This document shows, piece by piece, positions 6,751 to 13,614 of a stretch of 40,150 nucleotides of DNA. Under the pieces are notes generated by a model. The model was not told the origin of the DNA, did not search any database, and saw only the letters and a program-made list of their open reading frames with translations. The stretch's first letter is position 1; each line of letters begins with the position of its first letter. The position numbers and the translations under genes are program-made. The DNA is taken from positions 1 to 40,150 of the IMG/VR virus record IMGVR_UViG_3300005613_000161; one strand, 5' to 3'. This DNA comes from a virus.

Positions 6751-7083
6751 CTATTCAGTTTCGCTAAAACGCCATTTCTGGCTGCTTTCAAGCGACATGC
6801 CGAGTTCCTTAGCCTTCTGGTCAGCCTTCCAAAAATCAGGGATTCTCTGCCCGTCTGGAAACTCCCAGCAGGTGCCGACGATGCGAACCATTCGAGTTGC
6901 TTTGACGGCCTTCTGCGCCGGAGTTTTACTTAATACCGGTCGAAGTTCAGGCAATAAAAAAGCCGCGTTTTTCGCGGCTGTATTGGTCATCATTTTGTTG
7001 GCGCGTTCGTGAGTTTCTCCGCGCTTTAGGGCGTCAAAAGCCGCAAGGCATCCCGCGACTATTTCCGCGTATTGTTCTTTCAT
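6751..7083 (-). CDS. Hypothetical 110-residue protein
   Basis: No family recognised. An N-terminal helix (MKEQYAEIVAGCLAAFDALKRGE) is followed by a segment (TNTAAKNAAFLLPELRPVL) whose codons also form a terminator-like hairpin, and then by a beta-rich part (VRIVGTCWEFPDGQRIPDFW). It is 28 bp downstream of ssb. The hairpin means that expression of its second half and everything downstream would depend on N antitermination, if the terminator is active. Confidence 0.65.
   Translation of the reverse strand: MKEQYAEIVAGCLAAFDALKRGETHERANKMMTNTAAKNAAFLLPELRPVLSKTPAQKAVKATRMVRIVGTCWEFPDGQRIPDFWKADQKAKELGMSLESSQKWRFSETE
6954..6979 (-). terminator. Terminator-like hairpin inside a coding sequence
   Basis: On the minus strand AGCCGCG-AAAAA-CGCGGCT is followed by six T, a perfect seven-base stem with U-run. 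It lies in frame inside the 110-residue gene. In N-modified transcription it would be bypassed; without N it would cut the PL transcript just after ssb. Confidence 0.7.
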
Positions 7084-7111
7084 GATTGATTACCTGCGGC
7101 TTTGAAGCTGC

Positions 7112-7567
7112 CTAGAATGGGATGTCGTCTTCGAAGTCCATAGGCGGCTCATTCGACGGTTGATGTTTATTTTGCTGCTTAGGTGGGGACTGCTGATTGC
7201 CAGATTGTGATGCTTCTTGCTTGCTTCCAATCATCTGCATCACACCGCCGACATTGACATGAATCTCTATCGTATATCGCTCAGCTCCAGCCTGATCTTC
7301 CCACTTGCGCGTTGTAAGCTTGCCCTCGATATAAACCTGCGAGCCTTTTCGGAGATATTCTCCTGCGACTTCAGCAAGCTTTCCAAACAGCACCACGCGG
7401 TGCCATTCAGTCTTCTCCTTTTGCTCGCCAGATTGTTTGTCACGCCACGATTCAGAGGTGGCAATTGTCAGGTTGGCAATAGCGCCGCCATTTTGCGTGT
7501 AGCGAACCTCTGGGTCTTTACCAAGGTTGCCAAGTAAAATCATTTTGTTAACGCCACGACTTGCCAT
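7112..7567 (-). CDS. ssb: Single-stranded DNA-binding protein
   Basis: 151 residues with the bacterial SSB fold: [24 protein letters not shown], the ESWRDKQSG loop, [13 protein letters not shown] and [16 protein letters not shown] Gln/Pro-rich linker follows from about residue 115, then the acidic tip DFEDDIPF that docks SSB-binding partners. Its start overlaps the Sak4 stop (TAATG). The pairing with Sak4 fits published work that Sak4 recombinases need an SSB partner, so both probably form the phage annealing system. Confidence 0.96.
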   Translation of the reverse strand: MASRGVNKMILLGNLGKDPEVRYTQNGGAIANLTIATSESWRDKQSGEQKEKTEWHRVVLFGKLAEVAGEYLRKGSQVYIEGKLTTRKWEDQAGAERYTIEIHVNVGGVMQMIGSKQEASQSGNQQSPPKQQNKHQPSNEPPMDFEDDIPF

Positions 7568-8439
7568 TATGCTGCCTCACTATTCTGCTCAATTTCCGCC
7601 TTGCGGATGTCATATATTTCTTTGGCTTTTGCCTGATATTCCGTCCCGCGCAGCGTGCGCCATGCCTCTTCAAATAAAGCCTTCAGCTCATCAATATTTC
7701 CGGCTTTCGCTGCGGCTTGCGTGAATACCTTCAGTGACTCTTCCGCCGGGTTCACGCCTGACTCAAGCCAGCTAAGAAGCTGCTTTCCTGTCTGCTCGCT
7801 TAGAACTACTGGGTCTGAATTGCTGAATAGCTTCGTCCTGTCCTTGCTGGCGATCGCATGATGCGTTTCATGCCCTATATCTAGGACGGTTGTGAATTCG
7901 TACTCGACCCCATCTCGCTGTTCTGACTTCATGCCAAGCTTAGCGACCTTTTTCCGGCCGTTCTCTTCTACCTGAGCCGTTTCAGTCTTGCTGCGCATAG
8001 TTGCGATGATGTGCATTGGCGAGCGCAGAATTGCATCAAGGAAGAGGCGATGGCGTGGGTTTATCTCACTCCATGCTGACCAGGAGTTTCCGCGAAACTT
8101 CGCTTTGGCGATTGTGTCTACCAGTTCCAGGCATCCACCTACACCACTCCATTCATGCGTGATACTGTCAAGAACCAGCGTGTCATATCCGGCTTGCTCA
8201 GCTGCGTTAATCGCTTCTATGAAGCGCTCAGGCGCAAAAGGCGGCTCCAGCTCAAGCACGTCAAAATCAGCAACGTCAGAGTAGAGTGAAGCGCTTCCTT
8301 TCTCGGTATCTAGCACGGCAATTTTTCCACCAATCCCTTTGGCAACAAGAAGCGCGCTATATGTCTTCCCTGAACCACTTGGCCCGGTAAGTGCCAGCCG
8401 TAGCTTGGCTTTCTTTCTCATGGCTTTTTCAAATTTCAT
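7567..8439 (-). CDS. Sak4-type RecA-like ATPase / annealing protein
   Basis: 290 residues with Walker A GPSGSGKT (19-26) and Walker B TLVLDS (about 88-93), a compact RecA-like core and a helical C-terminus. Such proteins, adjacent to ssb in lambdoid PL operons (as in HK620), belong to the Sak4 family of single-strand annealing proteins replacing Erf or Red-beta. A ribosome site AAGAGGT precedes the ATG. It should act in recombination and concatemer formation on phage DNA. A general phage nucleotide-binding ATPase is the conservative label. Confidence 0.85.
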   Translation of the reverse strand: MKFEKAMRKKAKLRLALTGPSGSGKTYSALLVAKGIGGKIAVLDTEKGSASLYSDVADFDVLELEPPFAPERFIEAINAAEQAGYDTLVLDSITHEWSGVGGCLELVDTIAKAKFRGNSWSAWSEINPRHRLFLDAILRSPMHIIATMRSKTETAQVEENGRKKVAKLGMKSEQRDGVEYEFTTVLDIGHETHHAIASKDRTKLFSNSDPVVLSEQTGKQLLSWLESGVNPAEESLKVFTQAAAKAGNIDELKALFEEAWRTLRGTEYQAKAKEIYDIRKAEIEQNSEAA

Positions 8440-8448
8440 GGCGACCTC

Positions 8449-8616
8449 TTAGCTAAAGTTTCCTGCGAATTCATCCCAAGTAACGGACGGGCTTTGACGT
8501 TCCGAACCGTTCCAACGAGCATCAGTCTGCACCTGTGATTCGGTGAGTTGTCTCTCCAATTCTGACGTCATGTGAGAGATAAATTTCTCATCGCTATCAA
8601 GCACTACGCTGCTCAT
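8449..8616 (-). CDS. Hypothetical 55-residue protein
   Basis: A short frame starting MSSVVLDSDEKFISHMTSELE and ending WDEFAGNFS. It is acidic and mostly helical, without known motif. Support comes from context: its ATG overlaps the stop of the preceding gene (ATGA) and the next gene starts 9 bp after it with a ribosome site placed in between. It lies between the CIII segment and the recombination genes. Confidence 0.6.
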   Translation of the reverse strand: MSSVVLDSDEKFISHMTSELERQLTESQVQTDARWNGSERQSPSVTWDEFAGNFS

Positions 8617-8813
8617 GCAACCGCCTTATTTTCTGTGACCGTATATCCATTCTCTGCAAGCCACTCGAACACAGGTTTGAGGTCGAGTTGGTTCATGATC
8701 TGCTTCTCATCAACATGACCGAACAAAGCGACACCGTCCGCCTCAATGCGAACCTCACCTTGTCGCTGTCCAGCCTTGGCGTGATATTCGGTGCATACGA
8801 ATGTCATTTTCAT
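8613..8813 (-). CDS. Hypothetical 66-residue protein
   Basis: Starts MKMTFVCTEYHAKAGQRQGEVRIEADG and ends FEWLAENGYTVTENKAVA. No family recognised; two short strands followed by a helix suggest a small folded domain. GGGGG lies five bases upstream of 8813, with a second possible ATG two codons later. It overlaps the 35-residue frame upstream by a few bases, which fits the coupled arrangement of this operon. Confidence 0.65.
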   Translation of the reverse strand: MKMTFVCTEYHAKAGQRQGEVRIEADGVALFGHVDEKQIMNQLDLKPVFEWLAENGYTVTENKAVA

Positions 8814-8917
8814 TTCATCCCCCGATAGAAAAGAGAGTTAGCAAGCTGGAATAGGGTGTTGTCGTTCTTCTCTTTGGCGAGCAGGGCGAGAAGCTGCAGT
8901 GTTCTTGTCATGTCCAT
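8810..8917 (-). CDS. 35-residue protein in the kil position
   Basis: The frame starts MDMTRTLQLLALLAKEKND and ends FYRGMK. Its ATG overlaps the cIII stop as TAATG and GAGGT lies upstream, so it is coupled to cIII. In lambda the gene directly after cIII is kil, which blocks FtsZ assembly; the start MD-x-T and a later LF-x-x-A-x-x-x-x-Y pattern are loosely similar, but the protein is shorter than lambda Kil (47 residues). The Kil label is only positional. Confidence 0.5.
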   Translation of the reverse strand: MDMTRTLQLLALLAKEKNDNTLFQLANSLFYRGMK

Positions 8918-9054
8918 TAGGGCTCACCTCTTTGATTAAGAGTGTCTTTCAACCACCGGCCAATACAGCGCATCCGGCGGGTGATGATTTCGAGCAGGGA
9001 TTCATGTAGCTGGAAGGCACCCATGCGAGCGCCTCCCGCGATTGCGAAAATCAT
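8917..9054 (-). CDS. cIII: CIII lysogeny protein
   Basis: A 45-residue protein beginning MIFAIAGGARMGAFQLHESL and continuing LEIITRRMRCIGRWLKD, matching the lambda/P22 CIII pattern (AIAG..., then an amphipathic helix E-S-L-L-E-x-I-T-R-x-x-R). CIII inhibits the FtsH protease, stabilising CII and favouring lysogeny. The start has AGGAG upstream. It sits in the standard place in the PL operon, downstream of N. Confidence 0.88.
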   Translation of the reverse strand: MIFAIAGGARMGAFQLHESLLEIITRRMRCIGRWLKDTLNQRGEP

Positions 9055-9078
9055 GGGTGACTCCTGAAAGCGTTTTGA

Positions 9079-10047
9079 TTAGTAGGTGATACGGATGGCT
9101 GATACTTCGCCTTTAGCGATGGCGGTGATGCATTTTTTGGCGCAGTCTTCTGGTACGCCAGCAGAGATTAAATCTGCCAAAGCTTTGTTATTTACTTTTT
9201 TGCGATGCTCGATATCTGCGGCTCGTTTCGCAGCTTCATCGGCAATTCGCTTCTCTTCTGCCAGTCGAGCTGATTCTTTCGCTTCAGTTTCTCGCTTCAG
9301 CTTATCAGCGGCTTCCTGTGCTTTGCGCTGCTCCGCCGCAATGGCTTCCTGCTTGTCACGCTCAGCCTTCTGTTGCGCCTCAATTCGCAGGCGCTCAGCT
9401 AGCTCCGCTGCCTCTTTGGCTTCACGCTCTGCACGCTCCCTTGCTGCTTGCGCTTCAGCTTCACGTCGCGCTGCAGCTTCAAGTTCAGCCTTTGCCTTCT
9501 GCTCTGCTTCGATGCGGGCTTGTTCTGCTGCTTGGCGCTTTAACTCTTCCTCACGGGCGATGCGCTGGCGCTCGGCTTCTGCTTTTGCCTCGGCAACTTC
9601 TCGGTCATATTTCTCATTAAGCAGCAGGGCGACTTCATGATCTGATTCAACCTGCTTGGCTAGCTCTTCAGCTGCGCGCTTGACCTCCTCTTCTTGCTTG
9701 ATCCGCTCTTGCTCATTTTCCCACTCAGTCAATGGTCGGCGCGTCTCATCACGAAGTGCGTCGCACGCATCAACGAACCGCTTAATTTCTTGCTCAGCAG
9801 GCTTTACAGCCTCTTTAAGCCTCTTAAGGTACTCGCGCCCTGGTTTTTCTACTGCAGTCTTACTGCGGCTTACCTGTGCAGCCAAGGAGGCAACGCGATC
9901 ACGCCCTTTCTTAGTGCTTAGGTCTGGCGCTTCATTTACGCTTGCCTTGATGTGCTCAAGATAAGCATCGAGGCCATTTGGGATGTACAGCGCCGGAGCT
10001 TGTTCCGGCTTAATTTCGATAAAGGTTAAATCGATTGACTCGCTCAC
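9079..10047 (-). CDS. TolA-like long coiled-coil early protein
   Basis: 322 residues. The N-terminal 90 residues form a folded region (LTFIEIKPEQAPALYIPNGLDAY..), then about 190 residues are almost pure Ala/Glu/Lys/Arg heptad coiled coil, and the last 45 (NNKALADLISAGVPEDCAKK...) form a small terminal domain. Lambdoid phages carry such a gene between tL and cIII, often labelled TolA-like because of composition. No signal peptide is present, so it is cytoplasmic and unrelated in function to TolA. Role unknown. Confidence 0.8.
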   Translation of the reverse strand: MSESIDLTFIEIKPEQAPALYIPNGLDAYLEHIKASVNEAPDLSTKKGRDRVASLAAQVSRSKTAVEKPGREYLKRLKEAVKPAEQEIKRFVDACDALRDETRRPLTEWENEQERIKQEEEVKRAAEELAKQVESDHEVALLLNEKYDREVAEAKAEAERQRIAREEELKRQAAEQARIEAEQKAKAELEAAARREAEAQAARERAEREAKEAAELAERLRIEAQQKAERDKQEAIAAEQRKAQEAADKLKRETEAKESARLAEEKRIADEAAKRAADIEHRKKVNNKALADLISAGVPEDCAKKCITAIAKGEVSAIRITY

Positions 10048-10107
10048 GGCATCACTCCTGTTGATTGATAGGTATTCATTGCTGAACCAACTCGTAAATT
10101 GGCTTAG

Positions 10108-10136
10108 CGATGGGAATAAAAAAGCCGCCAGGCGGC
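10108..10136 (-). terminator. tL-type terminator, possibly bidirectional
   Basis: AGCCGCC-TG-GGCGGCT forms a seven-base stem followed by a T-run on the minus strand and by GTTTTT on the plus strand. It lies downstream of N and the 113-residue gene, where tL1 lies in lambda, and is the first barrier that N-modified polymerase must pass. Confidence 0.8.
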
Positions 10137-10196
10137 TGTTTTTATAATTTATTCAGCTATTTTCTGTGCCTTCGTCATCATGAAAAAACACGACAG

Positions 10197-10538
10197 TTAG
10201 GCTGTCTGTTGGCGAGCTATGCCATTAATGAACTTGATAAAGTCTATTAAACTCCTTCCTTTAACTTTCAAACCAAATCTATTAATAATTATCTCTTTGG
10301 CATCACATAACCGCATATGCCCCGACTGGACTATTAATGAAAGCCCCATTGCTACATCAGCAATTTCATTTGACTCGGTGGCTGTTAAATTCCACGTTCC
10401 TACAAAATCGTCTGGCACCTTCATATCCAACTGACGAACCCAGACGGCGGTGCCACTTGCTGTTTGATGGACGCCAAAAACTACAAATCGTTTTTCACTT
10501 CCTGCGTATTTGTACACGCCACCAACTTTGTATTTCAT
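10197..10538 (-). CDS. Hypothetical 113-residue protein in the P22 gene-17 position
   Basis: The protein starts MKYKVGGVYKYAGSEKRFVVFGVH with several beta strands and ends with helices (SLIDFIKFINGIARQQ). I do not recognise a family. It follows N by 3 bp with a GAGGT ribosome site and precedes the tL terminator. P22 keeps gene 17, involved in overcoming an exclusion system, near this location, but I see no clear sequence identity, so that is only a positional parallel. Confidence 0.65.
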   Translation of the reverse strand: MKYKVGGVYKYAGSEKRFVVFGVHQTASGTAVWVRQLDMKVPDDFVGTWNLTATESNEIADVAMGLSLIVQSGHMRLCDAKEIIINRFGLKVKGRSLIDFIKFINGIARQQTA

Positions 10539-10541
10539 GGG

Positions 10542-10802
10542 TCACCTCGCTGTAATCGTTTCTGTTTGCTTGCGATGCCCAGCTGCGAACATCGCCACCT
10601 CTGGCAAGCACATCGCGCCGCCTTCAGCTGACTCACGAACTGGCCGAGGGCATGCTTTGTATTCAATAAGCGAAAGCGCCTTGGCAACTCGCGAATTCCC
10701 AACCAGTGCCGAGGCCACATTGCGAGCCAGGCTGATGTCTTTGTTACGCTCTGCTCGATGTGCGATTGCTCGAGCCAGCTTCTTACGTTCTTTGCTGTTC
10801 AT
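10542..10802 (-). CDS. N: N-type transcription antitermination protein (P22 gp24-like)
   Basis: An 86-residue protein with an arginine-rich N-terminal helix (MNSKERKKLARAIAHRAERNK) for boxB RNA and a C-terminus (EGGAMCLPEVAMFAAGHRK..TITAR) that I recognise from the P22 N protein gp24. It should bind nutL and nutR RNA with NusA and RNA polymerase so that transcription passes terminators in both early operons. It is the first gene of the PL operon. Matching boxB hairpins with loops TGATTCG and TGCTTCG are present at both expected sites. Confidence 0.88.
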   Translation of the reverse strand: MNSKERKKLARAIAHRAERNKDISLARNVASALVGNSRVAKALSLIEYKACPRPVRESAEGGAMCLPEVAMFAAGHRKQTETITAR

Positions 10803-10957
10803 GTGGATTTCTCCGTTAGTTAGCTTTGGTGATGTGGTGGCCGGTGCTGATCTCCGACCTGAAACAGTTACAGCATCATCGCTGCCTGCAACACCTGTGC
10901 ACTTCAGCGCGCATCAGCCTGAGCATTCACCACACCCCAAAGCCAACTTCACTTTGG

Positions 10958-10998
10958 TGAGACCGAATCAGTCTCAATCTGGATTGTTAAAGAAGCAG
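10958..10998 (-). promoter_or_regulatory. nutL (boxA and boxB)
   Basis: On the minus strand boxA-like TGCTTCTTTAACA (10985-10997), close to the rRNA boxA, is followed after eight bases by the hairpin TGAGAC-TGATTCG-GTCTCA (10958-10976). Placement between PL and N, and the match of its loop with nutR, support the call. The rest of the 10803-11065 leader holds one more hairpin (CCAAAG/CTTTGG, 10936-10956) and no gene that I can support. Confidence 0.8.
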
Positions 10999-11065
10999 CC
11001 TGACTTCATGTCTGGCGCGGCTGGTTGTTCCGTTTGCCGCATCGATGTTTCGTTTCGATGACTTC

Positions 11066-11125
11066 ATTTAAAACCATGGTTGTATTTATGTCAACAACCG
11101 AAGTTGTAAATATAGGCGTGGTTGT
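11066..11125 (-). promoter_or_regulatory. PL promoter with OL operators
   Basis: On the minus strand TTGACA (11089-11094), 17-bp spacer, TTAAAT (11066-11071) forms PL. Two 14-bp operator-like sites match ACAAC-N4-GTTGT: 11070-11083 (AAAACCATGGTTGT, between -35 and -10) and 11094-11107 (ACAACCGAAGTTGT, at the -35). Further GTTGT half-sites follow at 11120-11147. The same motif occurs at OR, so these are the CI and Cro binding sites. Confidence 0.85.
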
Positions 11126-11220
11126 TTTAAGTGGTTGTTTTTGGTTGTATTAAAAGAATGAAATTTTTTGTGAAGGAGAGGATTTAAGGTTAAAAAGTGT
11201 GATCTTGGAGGAAGAAAGCA

Positions 11221-11246
11221 GAAAAGCTCGGGTGATTACCGAGCTT
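11221..11246 (-). terminator. Terminator downstream of cI
   Basis: AAGCTCGG-(7 nt)-CCGAGCTT forms an eight-base stem on the minus strand, continued by TT. It lies 12 bp beyond the cI stop. The U-run is short, so it is a moderate terminator that would separate cI transcription from the PL region. Confidence 0.65.
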
Positions 11247-11257
11247 GAGGGTGTTGC

Positions 11258-11992
11258 TCAAGGAAGAACTGCGTACCAGAAAACACGACCAATAATTTCA
11301 ACTTCGTTAATATCCTTCTCCTCCGGCTCGTACTCGGCCGAATTGTAGCTTCTTAGGCTTATCCTATCCGGCCCAACACGATAAAGAACCCGGATGCGCT
11401 TCCATCCGTTCTGGTTGATGGCATAAAGCTTTCCATCAACTAGCTTCTTGTCGTTCGTGTTGACCGCTATCTCAGTACCGTCTGGTATGTTTGGCTCCAT
11501 ACTGTTGCCGCGAGCTGGGAAGCACAAAACTCCTTTGCCATCGGTACTAGCGCCAACCTGGCGCAGCGTGGCTTTGGAGAATCTCAATTTTTCCCCATCA
11601 TATTGTTCTTCGTTATAACTTCCGTCCCCAGCGGCGAGCTCAATGTCTCGCAAAAAAGGCACCTCTACTTCATCCCTGAGCAAAGGGGTATTTCTATCCC
11701 ATGAAGCACCAGCTTCCCACTCTTCAAACGGCGGTGTAGCTGAATCAGGGTGATGCTTTGAATAAGAGCTATCACTTTCATCCCTCATCGGCCCAGATTC
11801 TTCACTGAGCCATTCAGGACGAACATTCAATGCCCTGGCGATCTCCACGATTTTAGTCGACGTTTTTGCTTTTCCAGAAGCTAGCTTCTGTATTGCAGCC
11901 TGTGACACACCAACCAAATCGGCTAGTGCGGACTGCGTCAGGTTTGCGGCCAACATGGCGGCCTTCAATCTTTGAGCGAGAGTCATTTTCAT
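11258..11992 (-). CDS. cI: CI/C2-type phage repressor with S24 peptidase-like domain
   Basis: The maintenance repressor of lysogeny. From ATG 11992 (244 residues; ATG 11986 is also possible) it has an N-terminal helix-turn-helix (about 19-40, TQSALADLVGVSQAAIQKLASG), a linker, and a LexA/S24-type C-terminal domain with Ser164 in GNSMEP and a candidate Ala121-Gly122 cleavage bond in IELAAGDG. Ungapped comparison with related repressors ('LRIKRL' pattern) puts Arg201 where the catalytic lysine should be, with K198 as a shifted alternative, so self-cleavage may be impaired. It is transcribed towards PL, away from cro. Confidence 0.93.
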   Translation of the reverse strand: MKMTLAQRLKAAMLAANLTQSALADLVGVSQAAIQKLASGKAKTSTKIVEIARALNVRPEWLSEESGPMRDESDSSYSKHHPDSATPPFEEWEAGASWDRNTPLLRDEVEVPFLRDIELAAGDGSYNEEQYDGEKLRFSKATLRQVGASTDGKGVLCFPARGNSMEPNIPDGTEIAVNTNDKKLVDGKLYAINQNGWKRIRVLYRVGPDRISLRSYNSAEYEPEEKDINEVEIIGRVFWYAVLP

Positions 11993-12004
11993 ATCCGAGA
12001 AAAT

Positions 12005-12069
12005 ACAACCTCGGTTATACGTGGTCAAACAACTATATTCTTGCCAAAATAAAACTATAGTTGTATATT
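12005..12069 (+). promoter_or_regulatory. PR promoter with three OR operators
   Basis: PR is TTGCCA (12041-12046), 17-bp spacer, TATATT (12064-12069). Operator-like 14-mers lie at 12005-12018 (ACAACCTCGGTTAT), 12029-12042 (ACAAC half-site) and 12051-12064 (AAAACTATAGTTGT), spaced 24 and 22 bp. This is the usual three-operator array between cI and cro; the one nearest cro covers the PR spacer. PRM must run leftwards from here, but I cannot fix its hexamers. Confidence 0.82.
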
Positions 12070-12097
12070 ATGACTTGAATACAACGGAGGTGGTTTT

Positions 12098-12337
12098 ATG
12101 GAACCAGTTATCAACCAAGTAATTAAAACCGCCATCGCGATCGTCGGAACGCAGAAAAAGCTGGCGATCGCATGTGGCGTAAGTCAGTCGGCAGTGCAGA
12201 AGTGGTTGCACTGCAAGGCGAAAGTGGCTCCAGAGAACGTTGAATCCATCGTTCAGGCCACTGGAGGCAAGGTGCAGAACTATCAGATCCGCCCAGACCT
12301 CCCAAATCTGTTTAAACACCCAGAACAAGCAGCATAA
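12098..12337 (+). CDS. cro: Cro-like repressor
   Basis: A 79-residue protein with a helix-turn-helix (about 18-36, TQKKLAIACGVSQSAVQKWL), first gene behind PR and divergent from cI. It should bind the same ACAAC-N4-GTTGT operators and switch off cI and early transcription. It resembles the YdaS/Cro-superfamily proteins common in lambdoid phages. An ACGGAGGTGG ribosome site precedes the ATG. The recognition helix (SQSAVQKW) is close to that of CI (SQAAIQKL), fitting shared operators. Confidence 0.9.
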   Translation: MEPVINQVIKTAIAIVGTQKKLAIACGVSQSAVQKWLHCKAKVAPENVESIVQATGGKVQNYQIRPDLPNLFKHPEQAA

Positions 12338-12344
12338 GCACCAC

Positions 12345-12382
12345 CGCTCTTTACACAACTTAACCGCGACTGCTTCGGTCGC
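12345..12382 (+). promoter_or_regulatory. nutR (boxA and boxB)
   Basis: boxA CGCTCTTTA at 12345-12353 is followed by hairpin GCGAC-TGCTTCG-GTCGC at 12366-12382. It lies between cro and cII as in lambda. The loop TGCTTCG differs from that of nutL by one base, consistent with one N protein reading both. Confidence 0.88.
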
Positions 12383-12440
12383 ATAAACCAAAGTGGCAAT
12401 CCCCACGGATGCCGCACGTATTTATTTAAACCACAAAGGA

Positions 12441-12473
12441 AGTATTACGCATGGAAACTGCAAGCACACGCAA
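12441..12473 (-). promoter_or_regulatory. PRE promoter with CII-binding site
   Basis: The minus strand reads TTGC-GTGTGC-TTGC (12460-12473), the CII recognition pattern TTGC-N6-TTGC straddling the -35, then 17 bp to AATACT (12441-12446). It overlaps the start of cII, as in lambda. CII would activate leftward transcription through cro antisense into cI for the establishment of lysogeny. Confidence 0.85.
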
Positions 12474-12729
12474 GACGGCGATGAAGATTCATTCGTCGCT
12501 TCTGAACAAAATCGCAGTAATGGGTCAGCGCAAGTTTGCTGATGCTATGGGTGTTCATGAGTCCCAGGTTAGCCGGTGGAAATCAGGCTTGCTGGAGACT
12601 ATGAGCATGGCTCTGGCTGTCCTGAACTATGGGATAGCAGACGAAGAAATGGCGGAGTTGGCTAAGCGTCTGGCTGGATATCTGTCACCAAAAGAAAACG
12701 CCCCGGAAGTTGCAGCTTTCGAGGCGTGA
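12451..12729 (+). CDS. cII: CII transcriptional activator
   Basis: 92 residues matching lambda CII and P22 C1: SSLLNKIAVMGQRKFADAMG then a helix-turn-helix VHESQVSRWKSG, followed by MALAVLNYGIADEEMAELAKRLAG for tetramerisation. CII activates PRE and usually PI and PaQ, promoting lysogeny, and is degraded by FtsH unless CIII protects it. Its own N-terminal codons contain the PRE site. AAGGA precedes the ATG. Confidence 0.95.
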   Translation: METASTRKTAMKIHSSLLNKIAVMGQRKFADAMGVHESQVSRWKSGLLETMSMALAVLNYGIADEEMAELAKRLAGYLSPKENAPEVAAFEA

Positions 12730-12763
12730 TAGCGAATGACTGGATCAATTCACAGGAGTAATT

Positions 12764-13612
12764 ATGGCAAATACTGCTGAGGTAATCAAATTTCCGAAGC
12801 TTGAACCTGGCGAGCAGGAGAGAAGAGTGGCTGATATCGATGACGGATATACCCGTGTCGCTAACGAGCTGCTGGAAGCTATCGCAGGCGCAGATTTAAC
12901 AGCGCGGCAATTGAAGCTGATGATGGCCTACATCCGTAAAACATACGGCTTCAACAAGAGGGCAGATCGCATTGCTGATGAGCAGATAGCTTCGATAACC
13001 GGGCTATCAAGGCAGAACGTCAACAAGGCAAAAAAAGAACTGCTTTCAATGAATTGCCTTTTTATGGAAGGGAGTCAAATTGGTGTTAACAAGGAGGTTT
13101 CTGCATGGCGTTTCAGCAAGTGTCTCCAAGTTGGTAATTTTGTCTCTAAGTTAGAGACAAAGACTGTCTCCAAGTTAGAGACAGTTGGAGTCTCCAAGTT
13201 AGAGACACACAAAAGACATTCTTTAAAGACAACTAAAGACAATATTAATAAACCCCCTATATCCCCCAAAAAATCGTCTCAGAAGTTCGACCCGATGACA
13301 GCAGAGTTACCGGAATGGCTTCCTGCTGAAACCTGGTCTTCATGGGTTACCTACCGCAAGGAGATCGGAAAGTCGATTAAATCCATGCAGAGCGTAACCA
13401 TGGCGATTAACGTCCTGCTGAAAAGCCGTGAGAAGGGATACTCCCCTGAAGAGATAATCAACCAAAGTATCGCCAGCGGATGGCAGGGGATATTTGAACC
13501 CAAGGTTGCCAAGAATCATCAGCCAGCTCGACCGAATCAGCGGGCGATTCCTGAGAACTTCGCCACCAAAGATTATGGACAAACTGACATCCCTTCATGG
13601 GCGATGGAGTGA
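12764..13612 (+). CDS. O: Replication initiation protein O-like
   Basis: A 282-residue protein. Residues about 20-100 form a winged-helix domain of the phage replication O type (GYTRVANELLEAIAGADLTARQLKLMMAYIRKTYG...DEQIASITGLSRQNVNKAKKEL). The middle holds three SKLET repeats encoded by the origin iterons, and the C-terminus is a helical domain expected to contact the loader or helicase. It should bind the iterons within its own gene and recruit DnaB through the DnaC-like protein that follows. Confidence 0.92.
   Translation: MANTAEVIKFPKLEPGEQERRVADIDDGYTRVANELLEAIAGADLTARQLKLMMAYIRKTYGFNKRADRIADEQIASITGLSRQNVNKAKKELLSMNCLFMEGSQIGVNKEVSAWRFSKCLQVGNFVSKLETKTVSKLETVGVSKLETHKRHSLKTTKDNINKPPISPKKSSQKFDPMTAELPEWLPAETWSSWVTYRKEIGKSIKSMQSVTMAINVLLKSREKGYSPEEIINQSIASGWQGIFEPKVAKNHQPARPNQRAIPENFATKDYGQTDIPSWAME
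13121..13207 (+). other. Replication origin: iterons within the O gene
   Basis: Three 19-bp near-identical palindromic repeats at 13141-13159, 13165-13183 and 13189-13207 are spaced exactly 24 bp, with a partial copy at 13121-13134. The unit TGTCTCYAAGTTAGAGACA is nearly self-complementary. An A+T-rich stretch (13208-13265) follows, as the unwinding region in lambda-type origins. In frame, the repeats encode SKLET blocks. Confidence 0.88.
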
Positions 13613-13614
13613 TC

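Noticed and set aside
9086-9640. Plus-strand open frame of 184 codons rich in Ser, Ala and Arg
   Set aside because: It is the antisense shadow of the Ala/Glu/Lys/Arg coiled-coil gene; low-complexity codons keep the other strand open. It has no ribosome site and runs against the operon.
12068-12406. Minus-strand 112-codon frame across cro
   Set aside because: Lies antisense to cro and nutR; PRE transcription would pass here, but the frame has no start context and no recognisable protein.
13121-13207. Palindromic repeats considered as a mobile-element or CRISPR signature
   Set aside because: Position inside the O gene, exact 24-bp spacing and the A+T-rich flank identify lambda-type origin iterons.
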